From the NCBI GenBank assembly GCA_964466595.1, contig CAYXNR010000002.1, forward strand, positions 22,550-86,549: DNA of 64,000 nt, in the 5' to 3' direction. Shown piece after piece: positions 8,593 to 15,965 of the stretch. Position numbers and translations under genes: made by a program. Each line of letters begins with the position of its first letter. Within the stretch, counting starts at the first letter, position 1. Source of the stretch: JABDGC01 sp964466595 (GTDB lineage: Bacteria > Pseudomonadota > Gammaproteobacteria > DSM-16500). The notes below the pieces were generated by a model that saw nothing but the letters and a program-made list of their open reading frames with translations, was not told where the DNA came from and did no database searches.

Positions 8593-9528
8593 ATGAAAGG
8601 AATTATTCTCGCCGGTGGCACGGGATCCCGTTTATTTCCCGCGACCCAAGCCGTGAGCAAACAGCTCATGCCAGTTTATGATAAACCCATGGTTTATTAT
8701 CCCTTGTCCACGCTAATGCTAGCGGGTATCCGCGATATTCTCCTCATTAGCACACCAAGAGATTTACCACAATTTCAAAACCTCTTAGGAGATGGTAGCC
8801 AATGGGGACTTCGTTTTACTTACCTGGAGCAGCAGGAGCCCCAAGGCTTGGCGCAAGCTTTTATTTTGGGTGAAGAATTTATTGGAAACGATCCCGTTTG
8901 CTTGATTCTGGGAGATAATATCTTCTATGGTCCAGGTTTAGGTCGGCAGTTGCAAAAAATCATACAAAATTTTAGTGGCGCTCATATTTTTGCTTATTAT
9001 GTTGATCATCCTGAGGCTTATGGCGTGCTTCATTTTGATGAGCAAGGCAAAGTAGTTTCTATTGATGAAAAGCCGAAGCTGCCAAAATCATCTTATGCTG
9101 TTCCCGGGCTTTATTTTTATGATAATCAGGTTGTGCATTACGCCAAAACGCTCAAACCTTCCGCCCGTGGTGAATTAGAAATAACCGATCTTAGCATGTG
9201 CTATGTGAAGGCTGGTAAAATCCAGGTTGAATTTTTAAGACGCGGCGTGGCCTGGTTGGATACCGGAACCCATCAATCCCTCCTCAAGGCTTCTCATTTT
9301 ATTGAGGTAATCGAGTCGCGCCAAGGTCTCAAAATTGCTTGTCCCGAAGAAGTAGCCTGGGTAATGGGCTATATTGATACGGAACAGTTACGTGCTTTAG
9401 CGCAGCCTTTAATGAAAAGCGGCTATGGTTATTATTTAACTAAAATTATTTCTCAAAACGAGGGATTCAATGAAAATCATTCCAGCAAAATTTCACCAGG
9501 TTCTCGAATTGGAACCGAAAGTATTTAA
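8593..9528 (+). CDS. rfbA: Glucose-1-phosphate thymidylyltransferase RmlA
   Basis: First enzyme of dTDP-L-rhamnose synthesis: joins glucose-1-phosphate and dTTP to make dTDP-glucose. The signature [18 protein letters not shown] lies at residues 8-25, with GDNIFYG near residue 111 and a late VAWLDTGTH. At 311 residues it is about 20 longer than usual: its C-terminal tail overlaps the start of rfbC by 59 bases, suggesting that an original stop was lost. It opens an rfbA-rfbC-rfbD-rfbB operon with overlapping or touching genes. Confidence 0.96.
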   Translation: MKGIILAGGTGSRLFPATQAVSKQLMPVYDKPMVYYPLSTLMLAGIRDILLISTPRDLPQFQNLLGDGSQWGLRFTYLEQQEPQGLAQAFILGEEFIGNDPVCLILGDNIFYGPGLGRQLQKIIQNFSGAHIFAYYVDHPEAYGVLHFDEQGKVVSIDEKPKLPKSSYAVPGLYFYDNQVVHYAKTLKPSARGELEITDLSMCYVKAGKIQVEFLRRGVAWLDTGTHQSLLKASHFIEVIESRQGLKIACPEEVAWVMGYIDTEQLRALAQPLMKSGYGYYLTKIISQNEGFNENHSSKISPGSRIGTESI

Positions 9529-10030
9529 AGATGATCGTGGCTGCTTTATGGAGCTCTATAATGAAGCCCGCTATCAAGCTGCGGGTGTTCCAGGCAATTT
9601 AGTACAAGATAATCTTTCGATTTCAAAAAAAAATGTCCTCCGGGGTTTGCATTATCAACTGAAGCATCCTCAAGGGAAGCTCGTTTCAGTTATCTTGGGC
9701 AAGGTTTTTGATGTGGTGGTCGATATTCGTCGCGGCTCTCCTTATTTTGGCCAGTGGCTCGGTTTTGAGTTGAGCGATGAAAATTATCGCCAAGTTTTTG
9801 TTCCACCAGGTTATGCGCATGGATTTTATGCCTTAAGCGAAAAAGTAATTTTTCATTATCAATGTAGCGAGTATTATCATCCCGAAGATGAATGCGCCGT
9901 TCTCTGGTCTGATCCGGATCTTGCGATTACCTGGCCAGAGAAAGAAGAACCGCTCATTTCCGCTAAAGATAAGGCCGCACTTTGTCTAAAAGATATTCCT
10001 CTGCACAAGCTTCCAGAGTATCAGCCATGA
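9470..10030 (+). CDS. rfbC: dTDP-4-dehydrorhamnose 3,5-epimerase RmlC
   Basis: Third step of dTDP-L-rhamnose synthesis, a cupin-fold epimerase of 186 residues. Visible landmarks are VLRGLHYQ with the catalytic His near residue 63, [14 protein letters not shown], and [14 protein letters not shown]. Its ATG lies inside the end of rfbA in another frame, and its TGA overlaps the ATG of rfbD (ATGA), so it is probably translated by coupling with both neighbours. Confidence 0.96.
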   Translation: MKIIPAKFHQVLELEPKVFKDDRGCFMELYNEARYQAAGVPGNLVQDNLSISKKNVLRGLHYQLKHPQGKLVSVILGKVFDVVVDIRRGSPYFGQWLGFELSDENYRQVFVPPGYAHGFYALSEKVIFHYQCSEYYHPEDECAVLWSDPDLAITWPEKEEPLISAKDKAALCLKDIPLHKLPEYQP

Positions 10031-10917
10031 AAATCCTACTTACCGGCGCCTTAGGGCAAGTTGGTCAAGAAGTTAGTGAGCTCGCAGCCCACAGACCTTG
10101 CACGCTTTTTTCATTTTCAAAAGCAGACCTGGATATCACCAATCTTGAGCAAGTGGAGAGGGCTATAAAAAACACTTGTCCTGATTTAATCATCAATGCA
10201 GCTGCTTATACTGCAGTAGATAAAGCGGAACAAGAAGCAGAGCGAGCTTTTGCTATTAATCGTGATGGCGTTAAAAATTTAGCTGTTCTTGGTAAGTGCT
10301 ATAATCTTCCTCTTATTCATATCTCAACAGATTATGTTTTCGATGGCAGTAAATTAAGAGCTTATGAAGAAATCGACCCGCTTTCACCGCTGAATGTCTA
10401 CGGAAAAAGCAAGGCAGAAGGGGAAGAGATTCTACAACAAGAATGGGAAAAGCATGTCATTGTGCGAACCAGCTGGGTTTTTGGTAAACACGGTTCTAAT
10501 TTTGTAAAAACGATTTTAAGACTGGCTTTAAAGCAGAAAGAACTCCGTATTGTTGCCGATCAAAGCGGATGCCCAACTGCGGCTGCCGATTTGGCAGCGG
10601 CTTTATTCGAGCTTGCCCTCCAAATCAAAAAAGGTCAGCCACACTGGGGTTTGTTTCATTATTGCGGAGAAGGCCCGACCACCTGGTTTGACTTTGCAGG
10701 GCGCATTGTCTATCACGGGAAAGCGCATTTTCCAATCCAGTTAGAAAAACTGCATCCGATTGAGAGTGCTGATTTTCCAACCCTGGCGCAGAGACCAAAA
10801 AACTCGGTACTCAATAAAGAAAAAATCGAAAAAAATTACAGTCTCAAACCCTCTTTTTGGGAGCAGGGCTTAGTAAAAGTGATCGAGTATCTGGGGAAAA
10901 ATGGAGGGACGCTGTGA
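10027..10917 (+). CDS. rfbD: dTDP-4-dehydrorhamnose reductase RmlD
   Basis: Last enzyme of the pathway: reduces dTDP-4-dehydrorhamnose to dTDP-L-rhamnose with NAD(P)H. It starts [15 protein letters not shown] (nucleotide-binding glycine motif), followed by HISTDYVFDGS and the catalytic VYGKSKAEGE. The frame is open upstream to 9982, but the ATG at 10027 gives the standard N-terminus and the ATGA overlap with rfbC. Its stop overlaps the GTG start of rfbB. Confidence 0.96.
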   Translation: MKILLTGALGQVGQEVSELAAHRPCTLFSFSKADLDITNLEQVERAIKNTCPDLIINAAAYTAVDKAEQEAERAFAINRDGVKNLAVLGKCYNLPLIHISTDYVFDGSKLRAYEEIDPLSPLNVYGKSKAEGEEILQQEWEKHVIVRTSWVFGKHGSNFVKTILRLALKQKELRIVADQSGCPTAAADLAAALFELALQIKKGQPHWGLFHYCGEGPTTWFDFAGRIVYHGKAHFPIQLEKLHPIESADFPTLAQRPKNSVLNKEKIEKNYSLKPSFWEQGLVKVIEYLGKNGGTL

Positions 10918-11954
10918 AAATTTTTCAACCCAAGCAGCTCTTAGTGACCGGTGGCGCCGGCTTTATTGGCAGTAACTTTGTTTGTTATTTGCTAAAACAC
11001 TATCCCGATTTATCTATTATTAATTTAGATAAACTCACTTATGCAGGTTCGAAGAATAATTTACGCGAGGTGGCTGCGCTGTCACAGCATATTTTTGTTG
11101 AAGGCGATATTGCTAACGCGGATTTAGTCGGTTCGCTTTTAAGAAAATACGAGATTGATACCGTCGTTCATTTTGCTGCAGAAAGCCACGTTGATCGCTC
11201 TATTCAAGGCCCAGCCGCTTTTATTCAGACCAATGTGGTGGGTACGTTTACCTTGTTAGAAGCGGTTCGTCACTATTGGCTGCTTGAAAAAAAGCTGTCG
11301 GGTGACACTTGTCGTTTTCACCATATTTCAACGGATGAGGTCTATGGTGCCTTAGGCTCACAGGACGACCCTTTTTCAGAGCATTCCCCTTATCTTCCCA
11401 ATTCACCTTATTCTGCTTCAAAGGCGGGCAGTGATCATCTTGTTCGCGCTTATGCACATACCTATGGCTTACCGGTTACCATTTCGAATTGTTCAAATAA
11501 TTATGGTCCTCATCAACATCAGGAAAAATTCATTCCCACCGTCATTCGCGCCTGCTTTAATCAACAGCCTATCCCTATTTATGGAAATGGCAGTCATATA
11601 AGAGATTGGCTTTATGTCGAGGATCATTGCAGGGCCATTGATTTAATTTTGCGTCAGGGGCAATTAGGCCGCTCTTATAACATTGGTGCGAATAACGAAT
11701 GGTCTAATCTCGAATTAGTTCATTATCTCGCGCAGTATATGGATGCACGTTATCCTGCTCAAAAACCTTATGCTCAGTTGATTAAATATGTCCCCGATAG
11801 ACCTGGGCATGATTGGCGTTATGCCATCAATGACGACCGTATCAAAACAGAATTAGCCTGGAAGCCGCTTTGTTCTTTTGAGACGGGAATAGAGAAGACT
11901 ATTTCTTTTTTGGAGGATCATTTAATTGGCTTCGTCGAGGTTGCTATTGCTTAA
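10914..11954 (+). CDS. rfbB: dTDP-glucose 4,6-dehydratase RmlB, with hybrid C-terminus
   Basis: Second step of dTDP-L-rhamnose synthesis, an extended short-chain dehydrogenase using NAD. Landmarks are VTGGAGFIGSNFV at the N-terminus, HFAAESHVDRS, HISTDEVYG and the catalytic YSASKAGSDH. The frame is open back to 10857, but GTG at 10914 follows GGAGG and gives the normal N-terminus. The last nine or so residues after LEDHL are not native-looking: they are read from the other frame of an AbiEi-type gene fragment fused here, so the native 3' end was replaced. The catalytic domain appears intact. Confidence 0.94.
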   Translation: MKIFQPKQLLVTGGAGFIGSNFVCYLLKHYPDLSIINLDKLTYAGSKNNLREVAALSQHIFVEGDIANADLVGSLLRKYEIDTVVHFAAESHVDRSIQGPAAFIQTNVVGTFTLLEAVRHYWLLEKKLSGDTCRFHHISTDEVYGALGSQDDPFSEHSPYLPNSPYSASKAGSDHLVRAYAHTYGLPVTISNCSNNYGPHQHQEKFIPTVIRACFNQQPIPIYGNGSHIRDWLYVEDHCRAIDLILRQGQLGRSYNIGANNEWSNLELVHYLAQYMDARYPAQKPYAQLIKYVPDRPGHDWRYAINDDRIKTELAWKPLCSFETGIEKTISFLEDHLIGFVEVAIA

Positions 11955-12265
11955 CAGCAGAATTGGGTTATTTAAGAAAACCTCATCCTTTCGAGTTGGC
12001 GCAATATATTTATGGACCTTCGTATATTAGCCTGGAATCAGCACTCAGTTTTCATAAATTAATTCCAGAAACAGTTTATACAGTTACTAGCACCACCGTA
12101 AAACGCTCAAGAGAGTTTCAAACGCCTTTGGGCGTCTATTCTTTTTTGCATTTACCCCCAGAAAACTTTTATGTGGAAGTATGGTCAGTGGATTTTTTTA
12201 TGTCAAGCTTGAATAAGCTGGCAGGATGTATGAGTGAAGCTTATGATTTGCTCGATAACCAATGA
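11924..12265 (+). pseudogene. AbiEi-type antitoxin gene fragment
   Basis: This frame reads NWLRRGCYCLTAELGYLRKP, then FELAQYIYGPSYISLESALS, then YTVTSTTVKRSREFQTPLGVYSF. That is the middle of AbiEi-family type IV antitoxins and related transcriptional regulators (RRGxY, YGPSYISLESAL). The N-terminal winged helix and the normal C-terminus are missing, and no AbiEii toxin follows. The best in-frame start, TTG at 11963, lies inside the conserved part, so this is a relic. Its 5' edge lies within rfbB and its 3' edge meets a 35-base duplicated segment. Confidence 0.7.
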
Positions 12266-12289
12266 TATTTTCTTCGGGAATGCTAATCC
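12255..12289. repeat. 35-base segment duplicated at 14280-14314
   Basis: Bases 12255-12289 match 14280-14314 with one mismatch. The second copy is inside the leftward secreted-protein gene at 13947-14675; this copy has no reading context and sits exactly between the AbiEi relic and the stop of the first effector-like gene. It looks like a recombination footprint. Confidence 0.7.
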
Positions 12290-12291
12290 AT

Positions 12292-13446
12292 TTAGAGAAT
12301 CACGCATTGCCTCGAGCGTTTATGCTGCATAATAGCTCCCATAAGCTTCTGCTTTCGTTCTCCATAAGTTTTCCAAGGCGTGCCGCGCCGGTAAGAAGCA
12401 CCCGCCGCCCCTGCGGCTCGCTGGATAAACACAGCGTCTTTATTAAAACAATCAAAAAACCCCACCGTAGAAGAAACAAATAAAGCACCGCCACCATATG
12501 GGTCCACTGAAGCAGCCGCACCGCGTTTGTCTCGGTCATTGGCAAAACTCAAAGAGAGCGGATGACCCAAAGGATGTTGATAAGATGAATGACAGCGGCG
12601 ACTCGGGCCTTTTGCCGGATTGAGATATATCAAGCCATACTGACAACACTGTCCATCAACGGTTGATAAAGCATCCAAGGCTGGTTTTATGACAACTCGC
12701 GAGAAGAACAGCCAATGGCCTCCTCCCAAAGCATTATATGTTTTGTGCACTTCCTCCAGGATGGCAAGCGGGAAATGCAGCCCACTTTGGGTAACTTCTT
12801 CTTTTTCTTCTTCTTCGGGTTTAGGTTGAAATAATTGGCAGAGTGTTTTGACAGCAAACTTCGTCGCAGCAAGCGGCTTGTTATTATTAAAGGGATCAGC
12901 ATCTATGTACTCTTTAACAAGGGCAAGTTGCTCCTTAATTTCTGTAATTTGGCGCTTATTTCTATCGTCATACAATAGGTCTTCACTCAAGTCTTTCGGT
13001 AGCGGCCATGGGCAGTTCGGAAACTGTTCTTTGAAGTGAGCTTCCGCTTGTGCTTCCCCATTTTCAATGCGAGGAAGAAGGTAATCATGTATTTGTCTTA
13101 ATGCCCATATATCGCCTGCGCCAAGGAAAATTTGATAAGGCGAGGCCAAAATCTTTCGACCACAGTGGTCTGTCACCACCTGTCTTTCCATAAATAATAA
13201 CTCAGGATGTCTTTTCAAGATGGCAATTGCTGCCAAGGCTGTCACATTTTCATCTTCTTTAGCATCTACCAAGCCTGGTGCCGCATGGATAGCCGCTTGC
13301 AATAAGCGTAAAATAGCAGTCTCTTTTTCATATAGCCTTGAGGTTTGTGCAAGAAACCCAAGCGTGCTTAGCGAGAAAAGGGGATAGATTACCTGCTGTC
13401 TTATCTCTTCTAATGGGGATGGAGTTTCGGTTCTGGTTGTGTTCAT
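12292..13446 (-). CDS. Effector-like protein, tandem family copy 1, with CaaX box
   Basis: About 384 residues. The N-terminus (LEEIRQQVIYPL, LSTLGFLAQTS) loosely recalls an F-box-type helix. It is followed by ALAAIAILKRHPELLFMERQ and VTDHCGRKILASPYQIFLGAGD, resembling the xNPELLF...VTDxxGR...TAYEYA block of ankyrin-like Legionella proteins. The C-terminus is HKRSRQCVIL: a polybasic stretch plus a Cys-aliphatic-aliphatic-Leu box, the signal for host geranylgeranylation. Two paralogues and a 5' fragment lie within 6 kb. The frame opens 15 bases earlier; I use the inner ATG because copies 2 and 3 have GAGGA just before it. A GC-rich insert near 12385-12430 differs from the other copies. Likely a Dot/Icm effector; activity unknown. 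Confidence 0.72.
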   Translation of the reverse strand: MNTTRTETPSPLEEIRQQVIYPLFSLSTLGFLAQTSRLYEKETAILRLLQAAIHAAPGLVDAKEDENVTALAAIAILKRHPELLFMERQVVTDHCGRKILASPYQIFLGAGDIWALRQIHDYLLPRIENGEAQAEAHFKEQFPNCPWPLPKDLSEDLLYDDRNKRQITEIKEQLALVKEYIDADPFNNNKPLAATKFAVKTLCQLFQPKPEEEEKEEVTQSGLHFPLAILEEVHKTYNALGGGHWLFFSRVVIKPALDALSTVDGQCCQYGLIYLNPAKGPSRRCHSSYQHPLGHPLSLSFANDRDKRGAAASVDPYGGGALFVSSTVGFFDCFNKDAVFIQRAAGAAGASYRRGTPWKTYGERKQKLMGAIMQHKRSRQCVIL

Positions 13447-13624
13447 TTCGGCCACCATCATTTTTTATGGAAAATAGTTGAACTAATATACTGGAACAGA
13501 CGATGAAAGAAAAGGCTGACTTTAGAATAGACACTGTATGCAAATAAAGAAGAAGTTAAATTCTTAAAGTTAGGTATCTAAAGCGATGCTGATTTAGCAA
13601 TTTTCTATCTTAAAAACCATACAT

Positions 13625-13903
13625 TTATCTTGTTTCAGTTTCACTGTATCGAATGATATGGGTATTTTCTTTGGTTTCTTTTTCATCTTCTTTAGCATCC
13701 ACCAAGCCTGGTGCCGCATGGATAGCCGCTTGTAATAAGCGTAAAGCAGCAGTCTCTGTTTCATAGTGGCTTGAGGTTTGCGTAAGAAACCCAAGCGTGC
13801 TGAGCGACGAACAGGGGTATATTACAGATCGCCTTAGCTCTTCTGGCAAATTAGATAATGGGGATAGGGCTTCGGTTCTACTCGTACTTATTTTACTCCT
13901 CAT
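13625..13903 (-). pseudogene. 5' fragment of the tandem effector-like family
   Basis: Encodes 92 residues, of which about the first 75 match the N-terminus of copy 2 (TEALSPLSNLPEELRRSVIY, then TETAALRLLQAAIHAAPGLV). After KEDEKET the frame runs into unrelated sequence and stops, so some 300 residues are missing. It lies in a 480-base gap between copy 1 and the secreted-protein pair. A truncated copy, probably non-functional, left by recombination within the array. Confidence 0.8.
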
Positions 13904-13946
13904 CTTCGATTTTTTTCACCCCATGTTTGCTTTGCGAAAAGAGTAT

Positions 13947-14675
13947 CTATCCTTGATCCTTGTCGATTCTATTAGCAATAGCAACCATCTTATCCATAAT
14001 TTCCTTATTAAAATTAATATTGGCGCACTCTAATATTCTAATAACCTTATCGGTGTACCAGTTGATTGTGTAGATAAACCCTGAAGAAAAATTCCCTTCA
14101 ATAGACCTAGTGGAAGGTTTATTATTTATTAAATTTTTCATGTCTTCCGATGTAAGAATAACGGTTTCTATTTGCATTGTTGAATAAGAGCAAATCCCAC
14201 ATCTGGGCTGATCAAAAAATACTCTTATCCCAGTCCAGCCAGGGTTTCTAAGGTTTTTTGAAAATGTATCAATAGCTGCATAACCAATGATATTTTCTTC
14301 TGGAATGCTAATCCCGTGAAACGGGATTGATAATTTAATTTCAGAATAATGAGCTTTTAAATGTGTATCATAAACGCCATATTTACTATGTTTATTTTCT
14401 TCTATTTCTTTTTTAGCATGATCTTTAATCGTTAATAAAAAATTAGCTACGTTTTCATCGGTTTCTTTATATCCTAATTTTTTTTCAGAAATAGCTTTTC
14501 TTTCAATTTCTTTCTTTTGCTGAGGCAACAAATCAGCATTTAAATCACGAACAACCTGAATGCCCTGTTTATTACCAGATAATAAAGACTCCAATGAATC
14601 ACAATGACCTAGCATAGGAGACAAGGCTAAAGATATTAATAAAGATTTTGATAAAATTTTTAATTTACTTTTCAT
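13947..14675 (-). CDS. Secreted hypothetical protein
   Basis: 242 residues with a clear signal peptide (MKSKLKILSKSLLISLALSP, cleavage likely after GHC or nearby, possibly lipoprotein-like at the Cys). The mature part is Lys/Glu-rich then mixed, with a CGICSYSTMQIETV segment containing two close cysteines and a final INWYTDKVIRILECA. I do not recognise a domain. It overlaps the upstream secreted gene by four bases (ATGA), so the two are made together and probably act together in the periplasm or outside. It also contains the donor copy of the 35-base segment found at 12255. Confidence 0.75.
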   Translation of the reverse strand: MKSKLKILSKSLLISLALSPMLGHCDSLESLLSGNKQGIQVVRDLNADLLPQQKKEIERKAISEKKLGYKETDENVANFLLTIKDHAKKEIEENKHSKYGVYDTHLKAHYSEIKLSIPFHGISIPEENIIGYAAIDTFSKNLRNPGWTGIRVFFDQPRCGICSYSTMQIETVILTSEDMKNLINNKPSTRSIEGNFSSGFIYTINWYTDKVIRILECANINFNKEIMDKMVAIANRIDKDQG

Positions 14676-15073
14676 GAAGCCACCTCTTCATTCCAATCCC
14701 ACCAACCATCATAAATATCACAATCAAAAACAATTTCTTCTTGCTTTTTAAAAGGACGCCCTTGAGTGTCTTTCATCCAATGTTGCCCGTGAACAGACCA
14801 TTCACCAACAACCGCGCCTTCTCCCCAATGGAGTGCTGCTGACCGCTTAGTGTTTCTCCAATCATCTACAACAGTATGATTTTCGACAATAACCCCACCT
14901 TTCATATGTATGTGATTGCTCCACGTTCTCAATTCCCAGCTTTTAGTTGCATCCCAACTGATAGTCTCGTTATTTATACAACTAGCGCGTGAATGATGAG
15001 ACAATCCATTAAACGCAGCATTAGCAGTCCCAATTACCCCAAAAAGCCATAAGCTGGCAATCAACTTTTTCAT
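14672..15073 (-). CDS. Small secreted hypothetical protein
   Basis: 133 residues with a signal peptide ending GTANAAF. The mature part is about 110 residues, strikingly rich in Trp and His (WDATKSWELRTWSNHIH, ALHWGEGAVVGEWSVHGQHW), with two cysteines that could form a disulphide, and an acidic aromatic end (DCDIYDGWWDWNEE). It looks like a compact exported beta-rich protein. It is the first gene of a two-gene unit with the secreted protein at 13947-14675. Function unknown; a secreted enzyme-inhibitor or adhesin-type pair would fit. Confidence 0.75.
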   Translation of the reverse strand: MKKLIASLWLFGVIGTANAAFNGLSHHSRASCINNETISWDATKSWELRTWSNHIHMKGGVIVENHTVVDDWRNTKRSAALHWGEGAVVGEWSVHGQHWMKDTQGRPFKKQEEIVFDCDIYDGWWDWNEEVAS

Positions 15074-15172
15074 CCTACACTTCCCTATTTACTTTTATAT
15101 GCGAAGTATAGGCAAGCTAAAATCAGAGGTAAAGATAATTTCAGAATTATTTTCCTGCTTATTGTCACTAAA

Positions 15173-15529
15173 CTAAGCAGCTTTCCTTTCATCATGATGC
15201 TTTCTTTTGCCTCTTTGAGTAACTTCAACATCAAAATTTAACCCGTGGCGATCAATTAAATCCTGTAAAGCCAGTCGAACAAATTGCTCTTTCGAGTATC
15301 CAAGTATTGCTGCATATTTCGCAGCAAGTTCTGGGCTAACAGATTTTCGTCCATGCTCAATATCGCAAAGATGTTGCTTACTTATTTTAAGTTTTTCTGA
15401 AAAAGTAATTTGCGAAATATCATCGGCATGACGTATTGCCCAGATCAATTTTCCCAGTGTTAGCTTGGATCCAGTGATCTTCTCAATTTTCTTTAAAGTC
15501 TTTTCTGTCATCTTGCTTTTAATAGTCAT
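15173..15529 (-). CDS. HigA-like antitoxin (XRE helix-turn-helix)
   Basis: 118 residues. The middle section TFSEKLKISKQHLCDIEHGR is a textbook helix-turn-helix of the XRE/Cro type, preceded by LGKLIWAIRHADD. It lies second in the operon, its start overlapping the toxin gene by 11 bases; toxin-first order is the mark of HigBA systems. It should neutralise the RelE/ParE-like toxin and repress the operon through the palindrome at 15809-15835. The basic tail GKRKHHDERK is unusual and could contact the toxin or DNA. Confidence 0.9.
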   Translation of the reverse strand: MTIKSKMTEKTLKKIEKITGSKLTLGKLIWAIRHADDISQITFSEKLKISKQHLCDIEHGRKSVSPELAAKYAAILGYSKEQFVRLALQDLIDRHGLNFDVEVTQRGKRKHHDERKAA

Positions 15530-15803
15530 GTTTGTTCACCTCCTGAATTTCAACAAAGCTAATCACTTCGTTCTTAATAAAGTAAATGGCACGATAAGCA
15601 ATGTTTAATCGAATTGAGCGCTGCCCCTTTCTATCGCCTTTTAGTGGCTCATCATGATACCCAGGTATCTTTCTAACCTCGCTTAGCCCCTTATGCCCTA
15701 CTTCATCAATCCAGGCCTGTAATTTGATAGCAATATGTAAGGGTACTTTTTTTAAGTCCTTGTCTGCTTGTCTTGAGAGCCTAGCGTGATAAATATCATT
15801 CAT
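15519..15803 (-). CDS. HigB/RelE-like toxin
   Basis: 94 residues of the RelE/ParE toxin superfamily: LSRQADKDLKKVPLHIAIKL, then VRKIPGYHDEPLKGDRKGQR, then IRLNIAYRAIYFI. These match the 'RKxPGxHDEPLKG...SIRLxxxYRAIY' core of HigB-type mRNA interferases. The start is ATG 15803; an in-frame GTG at 15818 lies upstream of the predicted -10 box. There is no ribosome site, and the promoter places transcription start at or next to the ATG, so the mRNA is probably leaderless. A close relative begins at 63866. Confidence 0.9.
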   Translation of the reverse strand: MNDIYHARLSRQADKDLKKVPLHIAIKLQAWIDEVGHKGLSEVRKIPGYHDEPLKGDRKGQRSIRLNIAYRAIYFIKNEVISFVEIQEVNKHDY

Positions 15804-15808
15804 AAGGA

Positions 15809-15838
15809 AATAGTACACAATATTAGTGTACTATTCAA
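15809..15838 (-). promoter_or_regulatory. HigBA promoter with palindromic operator
   Basis: AATAGTACAC (15809-15818) and its exact complement GTGTACTATT (15826-15835) flank a 7-base centre. Read on the minus strand, TTGAAT (15838-15833) and TACTAT (15815-15810) form a -35/-10 pair with a 17-base spacer, so the palindrome covers the promoter, as expected for antitoxin autorepression. Confidence 0.75.
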
Positions 15839-15884
15839 CACCCATCGATCAAAATTTGTTTGATAGAGAAGAACGATTGAAGAA

Positions 15885-15965
15885 AAAACAAGCTCATACA
15901 AGGGTTTTGTTGAGCTTATTTTGATGTGACTCCCGCAGCTTATGCCGCAGGATTATTACGCCAGC
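15885..15965. repeat. Direct repeat downstream of copy 2, matching 17368-17455
   Basis: The sequence after the stop of copy 2 (ACAAGCTCATACAA, then CGCAGGATTATTA, then CCAGC just before the stop) recurs with small changes after copy 3. Homology between the two copies therefore extends about 80 bases beyond the coding part, whereas copy 1 diverges immediately after its stop. Confidence 0.8.

Noticed and set aside
12262..12483. Rightward open frame over the end of effector copy 1
   Set aside because: It is antisense to a conserved family gene; only the leftward frame is conserved among the three copies.
13447..13560. PmrA-type regulatory boxes upstream of the effector copies
   Set aside because: I looked for paired TTAA-type half sites as in Legionella PmrA targets and found none; only general promoter-like AT-rich sequence is shared.
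15804..15818. GTG at 15818 as start of the HigB-like toxin
   Set aside because: It lies upstream of the predicted -10 box and inside the operator palindrome; ATG at 15803 fits the family length.
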